Positions 55,364 through 64,000 of a DNA stretch of 64,000 bases are shown in pieces. The notes beneath the pieces are model-generated. The model had not been told where the DNA came from. It was given only the letters and a program-made list of their open reading frames with translations, and searched no databases. Where the stretch lies: contig JAEUUL010000038.1 of NCBI GenBank assembly GCA_016787485.1, forward strand, positions 62,001-126,000, in the 5' to 3' direction. The DNA is from Bacteroidota bacterium (GTDB taxonomy: Bacteria > Bacteroidota > Bacteroidia > NS11-12g > UBA955). A program made the translations under genes and the position numbers. Each line of letters starts with the position of its first letter. The first letter of the stretch is position 1.

Positions 55364-55927
55364 TCAATTGGCAGAAACAGTATCCTTGCGGTGCTTCATC
55401 ATATATTCGAACTGCTGCTCAGGCGAGGTGATTCCAAGATTCAGCATTTTCAACACCGTTTCGGCATGTTCGGCCAGCGGTGTACCCTTAAATTCTTTTG
55501 CAATGCGCTTATTGTACAATATGGCTTTTTCGAAAGTGCCGGTCATTTCATAATTGTGTGCAGCGGCTACCAGCGCATCCTTATACCAGGGACTCTTCGG
55601 GTACATCTGAATAAATTCTTCACACCATTTGGCAGTTTCAAATTTTCTGCCTGATCTCTCACTCAAAAGGGTTGCGGCATAGAGGTATGACTCACTGGCT
55701 GCATGTTGCGGAAAAGCAATTGCAAACGCCCTCAGACCGCGGGCCAGGGTATCTGGTACTTTTTCCAGCCCCAAAGCAAAACTATCTGCCGATTTGTCTC
55801 CGGGCTTGCCTGACGGTTTTTTCAACAGTATAGCGTCATAAGGTTTAAACGGGGCGGCCATTTTCTCAGCTGCAGAGGTGCAGGAAAAAAGGAAGATCAC
55901 AGGAAAGGCATAAGCGATGCGCATCAT
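55364..55927 (-). CDS. TPR-like lipoprotein, BamD-like
   Basis: A 187-residue predicted lipoprotein (lipobox IFLFSC). The mature protein shows TPR-type helices (FETAKWCEEFIQMYPKSPWYKDALVAAAHNYEMTGTFEKAILYNKRIAKEF in two repeats), in the manner of BamD/YfiO and related Bacteroidota lipoproteins. It is shorter than true BamD, about 240-280 residues, so a scaffold role is more likely than a core BAM subunit. Confidence 0.7.
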   Translation of the reverse strand: MMRIAYAFPVIFLFSCTSAAEKMAAPFKPYDAILLKKPSGKPGDKSADSFALGLEKVPDTLARGLRAFAIAFPQHAASESYLYAATLLSERSGRKFETAKWCEEFIQMYPKSPWYKDALVAAAHNYEMTGTFEKAILYNKRIAKEFKGTPLAEHAETVLKMLNLGITSPEQQFEYMMKHRKDTVSAN

Positions 55928-56042
55928 GATGCAAAATTAGGTTGAATTACCATACCCCTTCAGCCCTGATTGCCATTTTCGTGCAATCAAATTTCACATC
56001 AGGTTGTGCATAAATCCGGCAAAACACCGCGTTCGGGCAACG

Positions 56043-56050
56043 TATTTTTG
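56043..56050 (+). promoter_or_regulatory. Possible promoter -7 element of parE
   Basis: TATTTTTG matches TAnnTTTG exactly and ends 7 bases before the parE ATG. No -33 TTG at 17-23 bases. If used, the parE mRNA would begin at or next to the start codon. Confidence 0.4.
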
Positions 56051-56057
56051 AACCAAT

Positions 56058-57953
56058 ATGGCTGATTTGATAAACCCGGGAGAACCCAGATATACAGAAG
56101 ATGAAATAAGAAGTCTGGACTGGAAGGAGCATATACGCCTCCGACCGGGCATGTATATAGGCAAGCTGGGAGACGGCACTGCTGCAGACGACGGAATCTA
56201 TGTGCTGGTGAAAGAAGTGGTGGACAACAGCATAGACGAACATGTGATGGGCAATGGCAAGAAAATCGAAATCACAGTAGATGACCGCCGGGTTCAGATT
56301 CGTGACTATGGTCGCGGCATTCCACTGGGCAAAGTGATAGACTGCGTGAGTAAAATAAATACCGGAGGCAAATACGACAGCCGTGCATTTCAAAAATCAG
56401 TGGGATTGAACGGTGTGGGAACCAAGGCCGTGAATGCACTGAGCAGTTATTTTTGTGTTCAGAGTTTCCGCGACGGAAAGACAAAAAAAGCGGAGTTTTC
56501 CATGGGAGAACTGGTTCAGGATCACCCGGAAATGGAAAGCAAACAGAGCAATGGCACATTAATTATTTTTGAGCCTGACAACACCGTTTTCAAAAACTTC
56601 CGGTTCATTCATGAATATCTTCAGGAGCAGGTAAAAAACTACACATACCTCAATGCCGGCCTGTCTATACATTACAATGGTGAAGCATACAGCAGCAAGC
56701 GCGGACTGCTGGATTTGCTGGAACATAAAGTAAACACGGAAGAATTGTTGTATCCGGTGGTTCATGCCAAGGGTACAGATTTCGAAATCGCATTCAGCCA
56801 CACCGATTCTTACGGTGAAGAATATTATTCATTTGTAAACGGCCAATACACCACCCAGGGCGGTACACATCTGGTGGCTTTTCGTGAGGCCCTTGTAAAA
56901 ACAGTAAGGGAATTTTATAAAAAAGAATTTGAAGCTACAGACATCCGGAGTTCAGTGGTTGCCGCGATCAGTCTGCGTGTACAGGAACCTGTATTTGAAA
57001 GTCAGACCAAAACCAAGCTGGGAAGCACGGACATGGGACCGGACGGGCCCACAGTAAAAGCGGGAGTTCTTGAATTTGTAAAGAAACATGTGGATGATTA
57101 CTTGCATAAAAATCCGCAAACTGCTGATGCATTGTTGAAAAAAATAATGCAAAATGAACGGGAAAGAAAAGATATGGCTGGTGTGCAAAAACTGGCCAGA
57201 GAAAGGGCAAAGAGAGCAAACCTTCACAATAAAAAACTGCGTGATTGCCGCGTTCATTTAACCGATGAAAAAAGTGACAAAAGATTTGACACTACTTTGT
57301 TTATTACAGAAGGAGACAGCGCCAGTGGCAGCATTACCAAAAGCAGGAACAGCGAAACTCAGGCTGTTTTCAGTCTGAGGGGAAAGCCACTGAATTGCTA
57401 TGGAATGAAGAAAAAAGTGGTGTATGAGAATGAGGAATTCAACTTACTTCAGCACGCATTAAACATTGAAGAAAGCCTGGAAAACCTGCGGTACAACAGA
57501 ATTGTGCTCGCGACCGATGCGGATGTGGATGGCATGCATATACGACTGCTGGCAATGACTTTTTTCCTGCAGTTTTTCCCTGATTTGGTTCGAAACGGAC
57601 ACCTCTATATCCTGCAAACCCCTCTTTTCAGGGTCCGAAACAAAAAAGAAACCATATACTGTTACTCCCACGATGAAAAATTGCACGCGATTCAAAAACT
57701 GGGCGCTAAACCTGAAATCACACGATTTAAGGGATTGGGAGAAATCAGTCCGGACGAATTCGGACATTTTATTGGTACAGATATACGCCTGGAACCTGTT
57801 GTATTGAAAGCCGACAGCAGTATAGAAAAAGTTCTGAGCTACTACATGGGTAAAAACACACCGGAAAGGCAAGAGTTTATTATTGACAATCTTGTGGTAG
57901 AAAAAGACACTGTAGAGGAAATAAACAAAGAAACCGAAGAACTGGTGGCTTGA
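56058..57953 (+). CDS. parE: DNA topoisomerase IV subunit B
   Basis: The ATPase subunit, 631 residues, partner of the subunit at 17681-20296. The GHKL ATP site shows [25 protein letters not shown] and [14 protein letters not shown], the transducer domain follows, and the TOPRIM domain has EGDSASGS and [12 protein letters not shown]. The shorter length and the N-terminus [14 protein letters not shown] fit ParE rather than GyrB. Its stop overlaps the next gene (TTGA). Confidence 0.92.
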   Translation: MADLINPGEPRYTEDEIRSLDWKEHIRLRPGMYIGKLGDGTAADDGIYVLVKEVVDNSIDEHVMGNGKKIEITVDDRRVQIRDYGRGIPLGKVIDCVSKINTGGKYDSRAFQKSVGLNGVGTKAVNALSSYFCVQSFRDGKTKKAEFSMGELVQDHPEMESKQSNGTLIIFEPDNTVFKNFRFIHEYLQEQVKNYTYLNAGLSIHYNGEAYSSKRGLLDLLEHKVNTEELLYPVVHAKGTDFEIAFSHTDSYGEEYYSFVNGQYTTQGGTHLVAFREALVKTVREFYKKEFEATDIRSSVVAAISLRVQEPVFESQTKTKLGSTDMGPDGPTVKAGVLEFVKKHVDDYLHKNPQTADALLKKIMQNERERKDMAGVQKLARERAKRANLHNKKLRDCRVHLTDEKSDKRFDTTLFITEGDSASGSITKSRNSETQAVFSLRGKPLNCYGMKKKVVYENEEFNLLQHALNIEESLENLRYNRIVLATDADVDGMHIRLLAMTFFLQFFPDLVRNGHLYILQTPLFRVRNKKETIYCYSHDEKLHAIQKLGAKPEITRFKGLGEISPDEFGHFIGTDIRLEPVVLKADSSIEKVLSYYMGKNTPERQEFIIDNLVVEKDTVEEINKETEELVA

Positions 57954-59347
57954 CCCCTGAAAACACCCAAATCGCTAAACAAAAAGACCAGAAATGGTTG
58001 ACTCTGAGTGGGTATTGCATTTTGGGGCTTTACGTGCTTTGGGTGCTTTGGTTCGCACAACAGCGCTGGCTGCATTCAGACAGTGCATATACCCTGTTCC
58101 GGATTCTGAATCTGGAACCTCTGTTTTACGACCGCTACGCCAATGAACTTCAGGTGTGGCCTGCACAGATTCTGGCATGGACCGGTGCACCCATAAAATG
58201 GGTTGTACTCACCCTCAACTTATCTCTGCCTTTGTTTTGGCTGATGGGTTTTCACTATTGGAAAAAACGCAGCCGTTCATGGTTTCTTTTTGCCTTGCTT
58301 CCTGTTTGCGGAGGTCCGGAATCATTTTTTCTGGGGTACAGTGAAATACTTTTCAGCGCATGGTGCCTTGCATGGATAATCAATCTGGCTGAGACGGGTC
58401 AGGCCAGGCACCGCCTGCTGTTTTTGCTTGCAGGGATTGTTCTTATGGTAGATGCACACCCAGCTTCTGTGCTATGGTTGCCACTTCTGGTTTTACTTGC
58501 ATGGCATAATTTAAACCGGCAACTGTTTTTTGCTTCTGTTGCCGGATTCTGCCTGTACTTTTTGCGGAATCTGCTTTTTCCTGTAAACAGCTATGACTCA
58601 GGTCTGATTGCACGACTTACGGACCAAGCGGTCTGGCAAAACCTCTTGTCACAATACAGCCTGTTCTACATCAAAGGGGCCTCAAAATCATGGTTGATTC
58701 CCGGCTGGATAAGTATAACCGCATTGGTTTGGACCATCCTGAAAAACCGGATCAGGGTAGTATACGCTTTTCTTTTATATGCCGCTGCTGTGCTGTTTAT
58801 CTCTCTGGTGGTATACAGCAGAGGTGATGCAACCATACTTATGGAGAAATTCTTTTATCCATTTGCTGTGGTATGTCTTTCAGCATGGCTTTTCAATTCT
58901 CAGAATGCACGATTCAGGTACGGTTTACTCGCCTCGGTAATGGTTTTATCTGCGGCCATATTTTTTTCGCGCAGTTTATGGTATTCGTCCAAATACAACA
59001 ATCGGCTTGTGGCCCTGGAACTGCTTGAAGAGCATTGCTCCGGGTCCGGTTTGCATAAAGTAGTGGTTCCATCAGAAAAACTATCGGCCGATACATTTCT
59101 CAGCCATTGGGCGCTTCCGTATGAAACACTGCTCGTCTCCTCGCTGAATAGCCGTGATACAAATGTTACGGTGCGGGGTGTCACCCGATCTGAATGGACG
59201 GGCACAAAAAAAGCAATATCAAATGAAGAATACCTTGGTGCCGAATTTGTAAAACCGGCCCTTGTGAATAAACTAAATTCCACCTATTTCCGCTTGCCAG
59301 TATCTGCCACAACTTTTGACAGTTCTGGCAGGCTGTTGCTTCGTTAA
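57950..59347 (+). CDS. Multi-pass membrane protein, possible lipid-linked glycosyltransferase
   Basis: A 465-residue protein with about ten membrane segments and a C-terminal soluble part of about 110 residues. The N-terminal [13 protein letters not shown] and the Asp-rich first loop resemble ArnT/PMT-type (GT-C) glycosyltransferases, but key motifs are not clear enough to be sure. The TTG start overlaps the parE stop, so the gene is translated from the parE mRNA. Confidence 0.55.
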   Translation: MTPENTQIAKQKDQKWLTLSGYCILGLYVLWVLWFAQQRWLHSDSAYTLFRILNLEPLFYDRYANELQVWPAQILAWTGAPIKWVVLTLNLSLPLFWLMGFHYWKKRSRSWFLFALLPVCGGPESFFLGYSEILFSAWCLAWIINLAETGQARHRLLFLLAGIVLMVDAHPASVLWLPLLVLLAWHNLNRQLFFASVAGFCLYFLRNLLFPVNSYDSGLIARLTDQAVWQNLLSQYSLFYIKGASKSWLIPGWISITALVWTILKNRIRVVYAFLLYAAAVLFISLVVYSRGDATILMEKFFYPFAVVCLSAWLFNSQNARFRYGLLASVMVLSAAIFFSRSLWYSSKYNNRLVALELLEEHCSGSGLHKVVVPSEKLSADTFLSHWALPYETLLVSSLNSRDTNVTVRGVTRSEWTGTKKAISNEEYLGAEFVKPALVNKLNSTYFRLPVSATTFDSSGRLLLR

Positions 59348-59366
59348 CTTTCCGGTTAACAAAAAA

Positions 59367-60683
59367 TCAATAGCGGTAGTGGTCTTTCTTGAAGGGGCCG
59401 GTAACGTGCACACCAATATAATCGGCCTGTTCCTGGCTGAGAGTGGTAAGTTCTGCGCCGATATGCGAGAGGTGCAGCATAGCCACTTTTTCATCCAGAT
59501 GCTTGGGTAACACGTACACCTTGTTGTCGTAATTGCTGTGGTTGTTCCACAGTTCAATCTGAGCCAGAGTCTGGTTTGTGAAGCTGTTGCTCATTACAAA
59601 ACTCGGGTGACCCATGGCGCATCCCAGATTTACAAGACGCCCTTCAGCCAGTACAATAATTTCTTTGCCATTTACGGTATATACATCTACCTGTGGCTTA
59701 ATGGTGTATTTAGAACCACCATGCTTCGTATTCAGCCAGGCAATGTCAATTTCGTTGTCGAAGTGACCAATGTTGCACACAATGGTTTTGTCACGCATTA
59801 GTTCAAAATGACTACCGGTAACGATTTTACAGTTTCCTGTGGCGGTCACTATGATATTGGCCAGAGGAATGGCATTTTCGAGGCGCATAACCTGAAAACC
59901 ATCCATAGCAGCCTGCAAAGCGCAAATGGGATCAATTTCAGTAACAATAACCCGGGCACCTGAACCGCGCAAAGATTCTGCAGAACCTTTTCCTACGTCA
60001 CCATATCCGCAAACCACAGCCACTTTTCCGGCCATCATGATATCAGTGGCCCGTCGAATGGCATCAACCAGACTCTCCTTGCAACCGTATTTGTTATCGA
60101 ATTTTGATTTGGTTACACTGTCATTCACATTGATGGCAGGCATGGGCAAAGTGCCTTTGGTAACCCTCTCATACAAGCGGTGCACACCCGTGGTGGTTTC
60201 CTCGCTTATACCGCGGATACCTGAAGCCAGTTCCGAATATTTATCCAGAACTACGTTGGTAAGGTCTCCGCCATCATCCAAAATCATATTCAGAGGTTTA
60301 CGGTCCGGACCGAAATACAAAGTTTGTTCAATACACCACTCATATTCTTCTTCAGTCATCCCCTTCCAGGCATATACCGGAATACCAGCCGCAGCAATAG
60401 CGGCAGCGGCATGATCCTGAGTGGAAAATATATTGCAGGAACTCCAGGTAACTTCAGCCCCCAGTTCCTTCAGTGTTTCAATCAGAACAGCCGTTTGGAT
60501 AGTCATGTGCAGACAACCTGCAACACGCGCACCTTTCAGGGGCTGGGCATCGCGATACTCAGCGCGGATTGCCATCAAGCCGGGCATTTCTGCTTCAGCC
60601 AGTTTTATTTCTTTGCGGCCCCATTCGGCCAGTGAAATGTCTTTTACCTTGTAAGGAACGTAAGTTTGAGTATCTGTGCTCAT
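59367..60683 (-). CDS. ahcY: Adenosylhomocysteinase
   Basis: Splits S-adenosylhomocysteine into adenosine and homocysteine with bound NAD, which removes the product inhibitor of methyltransferases. The 438-residue length is normal. Motifs include [26 protein letters not shown], the NAD-binding [47 protein letters not shown] and the C-terminal [12 protein letters not shown] with DHYRY. The start at MSTDTQTY is taken over an ATG 13 codons earlier. No SAH or SAM riboswitch fold is seen in the short leader. Confidence 0.97.
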   Translation of the reverse strand: MSTDTQTYVPYKVKDISLAEWGRKEIKLAEAEMPGLMAIRAEYRDAQPLKGARVAGCLHMTIQTAVLIETLKELGAEVTWSSCNIFSTQDHAAAAIAAAGIPVYAWKGMTEEEYEWCIEQTLYFGPDRKPLNMILDDGGDLTNVVLDKYSELASGIRGISEETTTGVHRLYERVTKGTLPMPAINVNDSVTKSKFDNKYGCKESLVDAIRRATDIMMAGKVAVVCGYGDVGKGSAESLRGSGARVIVTEIDPICALQAAMDGFQVMRLENAIPLANIIVTATGNCKIVTGSHFELMRDKTIVCNIGHFDNEIDIAWLNTKHGGSKYTIKPQVDVYTVNGKEIIVLAEGRLVNLGCAMGHPSFVMSNSFTNQTLAQIELWNNHSNYDNKVYVLPKHLDEKVAMLHLSHIGAELTTLSQEQADYIGVHVTGPFKKDHYRY

Positions 60684-60700
60684 GTTGATTTTTCGGGGTG

Positions 60701-60708
60701 CAAAGGTA
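60701..60708 (-). promoter_or_regulatory. Possible promoter -7 element of ahcY
   Basis: On the minus strand TACCTTTG lies 17 bases before the ahcY ATG, an exact TAnnTTTG. A TATAAT also sits 11 bases upstream of it. No TTG at 17-23 bases. Confidence 0.4.
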
Positions 60709-60741
60709 CGCATTATACCCAATATACACTAAACTGGCAAA

Positions 60742-61605
60742 TCAATATTCATCCGGAGGAATGGCACTGAAGATGTCTGAAACTGGAACCTGTAAAGCAG
60801 GAAACAATTTGCCACTGGCAATGCTGCCTTCGGTAAAAGGAGGCAGACCAACATACCGGTTATTTTCAAGATGATAAATCAGTACAGTTCTGTCTGCCGG
60901 CTGCACGATCCAGTATTCTTTCACCCCACTTTCCTCATACAAACTGAATTTCACGGTCATATCATGCCGGCTTCGGCCCGGAGAAACAATTTCAAGTACA
61001 AGATCCGGAGCTCCGGTGCAGCCTCTTCGGTCTATCTTGGCAGGGTCGCAAACCACGAGCAAATCGGGCTGAACAACTGTGCTGTCCTTAGCGGCAGAAG
61101 GCACAGGCAACCGAACATCCAACGGGGCATAAAAGAGCTCACAGGATTTCCCCCTGAAGCATTGATCAAAATGAAAGTATACATCGCGCAGTGCGCGCTG
61201 ATGATTTGCTCCGGGAGCAGGACTCATTTTCACCACATGCCCCCTTATCAGCTCCACCCGATCTGTAAATGTCCACTTCAGATAATCCCAATAAGTGTAT
61301 AACGCATTGGCATTGAGAGAAGAATATGTTCCATCCGGCTCGTGAAATGAAATTTCCTGAATGCTTTGCTCCGGGAAAGAATAAGCCTGCTGTTTCCGGG
61401 TGTTTCCTGTTATTTGTCTTTCGCGGATAATGGCGACGGCTGCCTGAATTGCCTTTAACTTAAGCGGAGAACTGTCATCGGCGGATTTAAGTGCTTTGTG
61501 AATGACAGGCAGAGATATGCCTGTGCGAAGATGCACCTCCTTTTGAAGGCCATGAAAATAGCCGCTTACCAACTCCGGATACCTGGGGGTGATTTCTTTA
61601 TCCAC
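60742..61605 (-). CDS. Uma2-family (DUF820) putative endonuclease with N-terminal helix-turn-helix
   Basis: A 287-residue protein. The C-terminal 190 residues are a Uma2/DUF820 domain, a restriction-endonuclease-like fold: GANHQRALRDVYFHF, VQPDLLVVCD, GAPDLVLEIVSPGRSRHDMTVKFSLYEESGVKEYWIV with the Asp, Glu and Lys expected for a PD-(D/E)xK site. The first 65 residues, including EVHLRTGISLPVIHKAL, look like a helix-turn-helix, which is unusual for this family. Uma2 proteins are expanded in many genomes and their role is unknown. The GTG start is chosen because it follows a stretch of G; the ORF could begin eight codons earlier at TTG. Confidence 0.75.
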   Translation of the reverse strand: MDKEITPRYPELVSGYFHGLQKEVHLRTGISLPVIHKALKSADDSSPLKLKAIQAAVAIIRERQITGNTRKQQAYSFPEQSIQEISFHEPDGTYSSLNANALYTYWDYLKWTFTDRVELIRGHVVKMSPAPGANHQRALRDVYFHFDQCFRGKSCELFYAPLDVRLPVPSAAKDSTVVQPDLLVVCDPAKIDRRGCTGAPDLVLEIVSPGRSRHDMTVKFSLYEESGVKEYWIVQPADRTVLIYHLENNRYVGLPPFTEGSIASGKLFPALQVPVSDIFSAIPPDEY

Positions 61606-61657
61606 CCCCCAAAAATAAACAAAATACAACTATTCCACAAACAAAACACAAACCAAA

Positions 61658-61774
61658 TCAAAATCCGCAGTGACAACCACGGTTGGCATGACTTTTACCC
61701 GCAGAACGAGGTGTGCCGCATGAAATGCAAACAATTAGGACCATAGCCACTATCAGAACTGACTTAAGATTCAT
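61658..61774 (-). CDS. Very small lipoprotein (38 residues)
   Basis: An open frame too short for most gene finders. It starts MNLKSVLIVAMVLIVC and has a lipobox LIVCISC with the lipidated Cys19, followed by a 19-residue mature peptide GTPRSAGKSHANRGCHCGF. The upstream minus-strand TATCTTTG (TAnnTTTG) ends 5 bases before the ATG. Several Bacteroidota genomes carry tiny lipoproteins of this layout whose role is unknown. It lies in the interval between the Uma2 and dedA genes. Confidence 0.55.
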   Translation of the reverse strand: MNLKSVLIVAMVLIVCISCGTPRSAGKSHANRGCHCGF

Positions 61775-61838
61775 AATCACAAAGATACTTGTTCTCACAA
61801 ACAGAACGGATTTTTTCAACTAAAATTGTACCTTCAAA

Positions 61839-62498
61839 ATGACAACACTCAACATCCTATCAGACGGATTGCATTTTTTAACCCACCTCAACGATTACCT
61901 AACCCAATGGATGCAGGAATATGGCCTTTGGCTGTATGGTATTCTGTTTCTAATCATTTTCACAGAAACCGGACTTGTGATTATGCCTTTGCTTCCGGGA
62001 GACTCCCTGTTGTTTGCCGCAGGAGCACTGGCAGGCAACCCCGACAACAATTTCAGCATCTGGATATTAATACCATTGCTGATAGCAGCTGCACTTCTCG
62101 GCGACAATACAAACTACCTGATAGGAAGCAGGATTGGTGTTCGCATTTTCGAACTGAAATGGAAATTGCTGAAACGTGAATATCTGGACAAAACCCATTC
62201 GTTTTTTGAAAAGCACGGTGGCAAAGCCCTCATCATGGCCCGGTTTGTTCCCATTGTCCGCACATTTGCGCCCTTCGCAGCCGGCTTGGGTACTATGACG
62301 TATCAAAGATTCCTTGTCTGGTGCATCAGTGGAGCCACACTATGGGTTGTCAGCATCAGCATGGCCGGATATCTGCTGGGGTCTCTCCCCTGGGTAAAAA
62401 ACAATTTCGAGTTCATCGTTTTCGGAATCATTGGCATATCCCTAACCCCCATCCTCTTTCAATTTCTAAAAAGCCGGTTTGGCAAAACAGGGGCATGA
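61839..62498 (+). CDS. DedA-family membrane protein
   Basis: A 219-residue inner-membrane protein of the DedA/SNARE-associated family. Marks are ETGLVIMPLLPGDSLLFAAGAL, GDNTNYLIGSRIG, FFEKHGGKALIMARFVPIVRTFAPFAAGLG (split over its two conserved arms) and ISGATLWVVSISMAGYLLG, with the conserved acidic and Arg residues of the family. DedA proteins move lipid carriers such as undecaprenyl phosphate or phosphatidylethanolamine; substrate not predicted here. It is coupled by ATGA to aroE. Confidence 0.9.
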   Translation: MTTLNILSDGLHFLTHLNDYLTQWMQEYGLWLYGILFLIIFTETGLVIMPLLPGDSLLFAAGALAGNPDNNFSIWILIPLLIAAALLGDNTNYLIGSRIGVRIFELKWKLLKREYLDKTHSFFEKHGGKALIMARFVPIVRTFAPFAAGLGTMTYQRFLVWCISGATLWVVSISMAGYLLGSLPWVKNNFEFIVFGIIGISLTPILFQFLKSRFGKTGA

Positions 62499-63250
62499 AA
62501 AAACTGGGACTCATAGGCAATCCCATTTCGCACAGCCGGTCTCCTGCCCTTTTTAAAGAGTTTTTTCGAAAGGAAAACCTGCACGATTGGTCTTATGAAT
62601 TGTTTCCCCTGAATGATATCTCCGAGCTCCCATTGCTGCTGAAAAAGGAGCCGGAGCTTGTCGGTATAAACGTGACTGCTCCCTTTAAAAAAACTGTAAT
62701 TTCCTGCCTGGACGTTCTAGGGGAAGAAGCACACATCACTGGTTCGGTAAACACAATTACCATTCGTCACAGTAAAAAAGGCCCTTTCCTGGGTGGATTC
62801 AACACAGACGTCTATGGTTTTGAGGCTGCTTTGAATACCATGGGGGCGCCATTAACTCCGGCTCTGATACTCGGAAACGGAGGTGCAGCGGCAGCCGTAA
62901 AATGTGTTTTCAACAAGAAAAACATCCCCTTCATCACAATTAGCCGCAAAAGGCTCACAGATTGCATTGGTTACGACGAACTTAGTCCCGGAATGGTAAG
63001 TGACCACCCCCTCATTATACAAACCACTGTGCTGGGCATGGGCGAATATGCCGACCTGGCACCTCCCATCCCCTATAACGCCATTTCACCGGGACATTTT
63101 TGCATGGATCTGGTTTACCATCCTGAAGAAACACTATTCATGAAAAAATGTGCAGAACAAGGCGCGATGGTAATGAACGGACTCAGCATGCTGAGTGAAC
63201 AAGCATGCTGTGCGTGGAAAATATTTAAAGAAACGAATGAACAATTATGA
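62495..63250 (+). CDS. aroE: Shikimate dehydrogenase
   Basis: Reduces 3-dehydroshikimate to shikimate in the chorismate pathway. The protein has 251 residues, slightly short for AroE. The substrate site is GNPISHSRSP, NVTAPFKK with catalytic Lys65 and GFNTDVYGF with Asp105; the NADP-binding region begins LILGNGGAAAAVK; the C-terminal GLSMLSEQA is typical. Start and stop overlap the flanking genes in ATGA on both sides, so dedA, aroE and the next gene form one coupled unit. Confidence 0.93.
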   Translation: MKKLGLIGNPISHSRSPALFKEFFRKENLHDWSYELFPLNDISELPLLLKKEPELVGINVTAPFKKTVISCLDVLGEEAHITGSVNTITIRHSKKGPFLGGFNTDVYGFEAALNTMGAPLTPALILGNGGAAAAVKCVFNKKNIPFITISRKRLTDCIGYDELSPGMVSDHPLIIQTTVLGMGEYADLAPPIPYNAISPGHFCMDLVYHPEETLFMKKCAEQGAMVMNGLSMLSEQACCAWKIFKETNEQL

Positions 63251-64000
63251 ATAAATTCTGGGTGATCACCCCACTCGTTTTGTTGGCTGCAGGTTGCGGA
63301 CTATTCGGGAAAAAGTCAGTCAAAGACGAAAACGAAGAAACCGGCGAATGGCGCTGGGGAAGTGACAGCATGATGACTTGGGCTCCCAGTTCGGGGTTGG
63401 CCGCCGAAACGGAACTGCCAAATTATCGCGAAAGTGAAGAAATCTTATGGACACTGCAACACACCGAACTCTCAATTAAGCCCGATTTCCTGCATCGCAG
63501 TCTCCGGGGAACCGCAATTCTGCAACTATCCCCTTTCGGTGCAGACAGAGACACCCTGTTGCTGGATGCATTTCATTTTGAAATTCATGAATTAAAACAA
63601 CAGAACCTTTTATCGTCATCCATGCAAGAAGTGGATTTAAAATATTCCATTGCAGACAGCCAGCATATTCAGGTAGTGTTTCCCAAACCAATTCCAAAAG
63701 GCATCCAGGTTCAGATAAAGATCGAATACACGGTAAGGCCATACGACCACGACAGCAAGGGGGGCTTCGCCATCACCAGCGACCGGGGTATGTATTTTAT
63801 CAATCACGACCTGAGTGACGGTTACAAACCCCGACAAATGTGGACCCAGGGAGAAACGGAAAGCAGCAGTCACTGGTTTCCTACTTTAGATGCCCCTAAC
63901 CAAAAAATGAGTCAGCGTATAAGTATTACGGTACCTGACACAATGATTACGCTGAGCAATGGCACACTGGTTCAGCAAAAGAAAAACAGTGATTCAACAC
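63247..64000 (+). CDS. M1-family aminopeptidase-like lipoprotein (3' end missing)
   Basis: The frame stays open to the right edge, so only the first 251 residues are seen. The N-terminus is a lipoprotein signal (VITPLVLLAAGC), followed by an acidic stretch and the N-terminal beta domain of M1 peptidases: LQHTELSIKPDFLHRSLRG, VQIKIEYTVRP, MYFINHD, KPRQMWTQGE and HWFPTLDAPNQKMSQRI, all typical of the sheet ahead of the HExxH zinc site. The catalytic domain is outside the window. It starts in the ATGA overlap with aroE. Confidence 0.85.
   Translation, partial: MNKFWVITPLVLLAAGCGLFGKKSVKDENEETGEWRWGSDSMMTWAPSSGLAAETELPNYRESEEILWTLQHTELSIKPDFLHRSLRGTAILQLSPFGADRDTLLLDAFHFEIHELKQQNLLSSSMQEVDLKYSIADSQHIQVVFPKPIPKGIQVQIKIEYTVRPYDHDSKGGFAITSDRGMYFINHDLSDGYKPRQMWTQGETESSSHWFPTLDAPNQKMSQRISITVPDTMITLSNGTLVQQKKNSDST

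Noticed and set aside
60684-60741. SAM or SAH riboswitch in front of ahcY
   Set aside because: The leader is under 60 bases and shows no stem arrangement of those riboswitches.

Overview
The window looks like a chromosome segment of a free-living or environmental member of the Bacteroidota, probably Chitinophagales/Saprospiria-like rather than Bacteroides. I base this on type IX secretion (T9SS) C-terminal sorting domains on three large secreted proteins, a neopullulanase/SusA-like GH13 protein, the GSCFA and DUF1501/DUF1800 families, a sigma-54 regulator-lptE-secG operon, and promoters that fit the Bacteroidota consensus (TTG, 17-23 bases, TAnnTTTG). Most of the window is close to half G+C by eye. 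The cas9 gene is visibly richer in A+T.

Layout. 1-5.2 kb: fur (cut by the window edge), purA, a fumarylacetoacetase-family hydrolase, a GH13 amylase-family protein whose catalytic nucleophile is lost, and a PfkB kinase. 5.2-5.6 kb: tRNA-Asn followed by a duplicated tRNA tail and a second terminator. 5.7-13.1 kb: two paralogous T9SS-exported BNR-repeat proteins on either side of a secreted barrel-like protein. 13.3-21 kb: a NatAB-type ABC exporter, an amidase with two SH3b domains, an rRNA-type methyltransferase, topoisomerase IV subunit A and an outer-membrane-like protein. 21.2-24.7 kb: a tightly coupled operon of sigma-54 activator, lptE, a hypothetical and secG. 24.7-31.3 kb: lipoproteins, hutU, tex and a GyrI-like protein.

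31.3-38.8 kb is a complete type II-C CRISPR-Cas locus: a minus-strand tracrRNA, cas9, cas1 and cas2 on the plus strand, a two-way terminator hairpin, and an array of 39 repeats and 38 spacers. The tracrRNA anti-repeat shows that crRNAs are made from the minus strand, towards the cas genes. Read in that direction, every 36-base repeat contains a full Bacteroidota promoter (TTG-N17-TAAATTTG) that would start transcription at the next spacer. The tracrRNA has the same kind of promoter (TTTG-N19-TAATTTTG). This suggests that each crRNA has its own promoter, as described for Neisseria and Campylobacter II-C systems, but written in the promoter code of this phylum. Spacers 6 and 35 are the same 30-base protospacer differing by two transitions, which suggests the same target was captured twice.

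38.8-64 kb: a DUF1501/DUF1800 pair; GluQ-like synthetase and a PIF1-like helicase; a fused B12-dependent acyl-CoA mutase (IcmF type); two tandem small helical lipoproteins with a shared upstream element; GSCFA protein, chromate transporter, and several lipoproteins and membrane proteins; parE followed by a membrane protein; ahcY; an HTH-Uma2 fusion; an unlisted 38-residue lipoprotein; and a dedA-aroE-M1 peptidase operon cut by the right edge. No insertion sequence, integrase or prophage was recognised.
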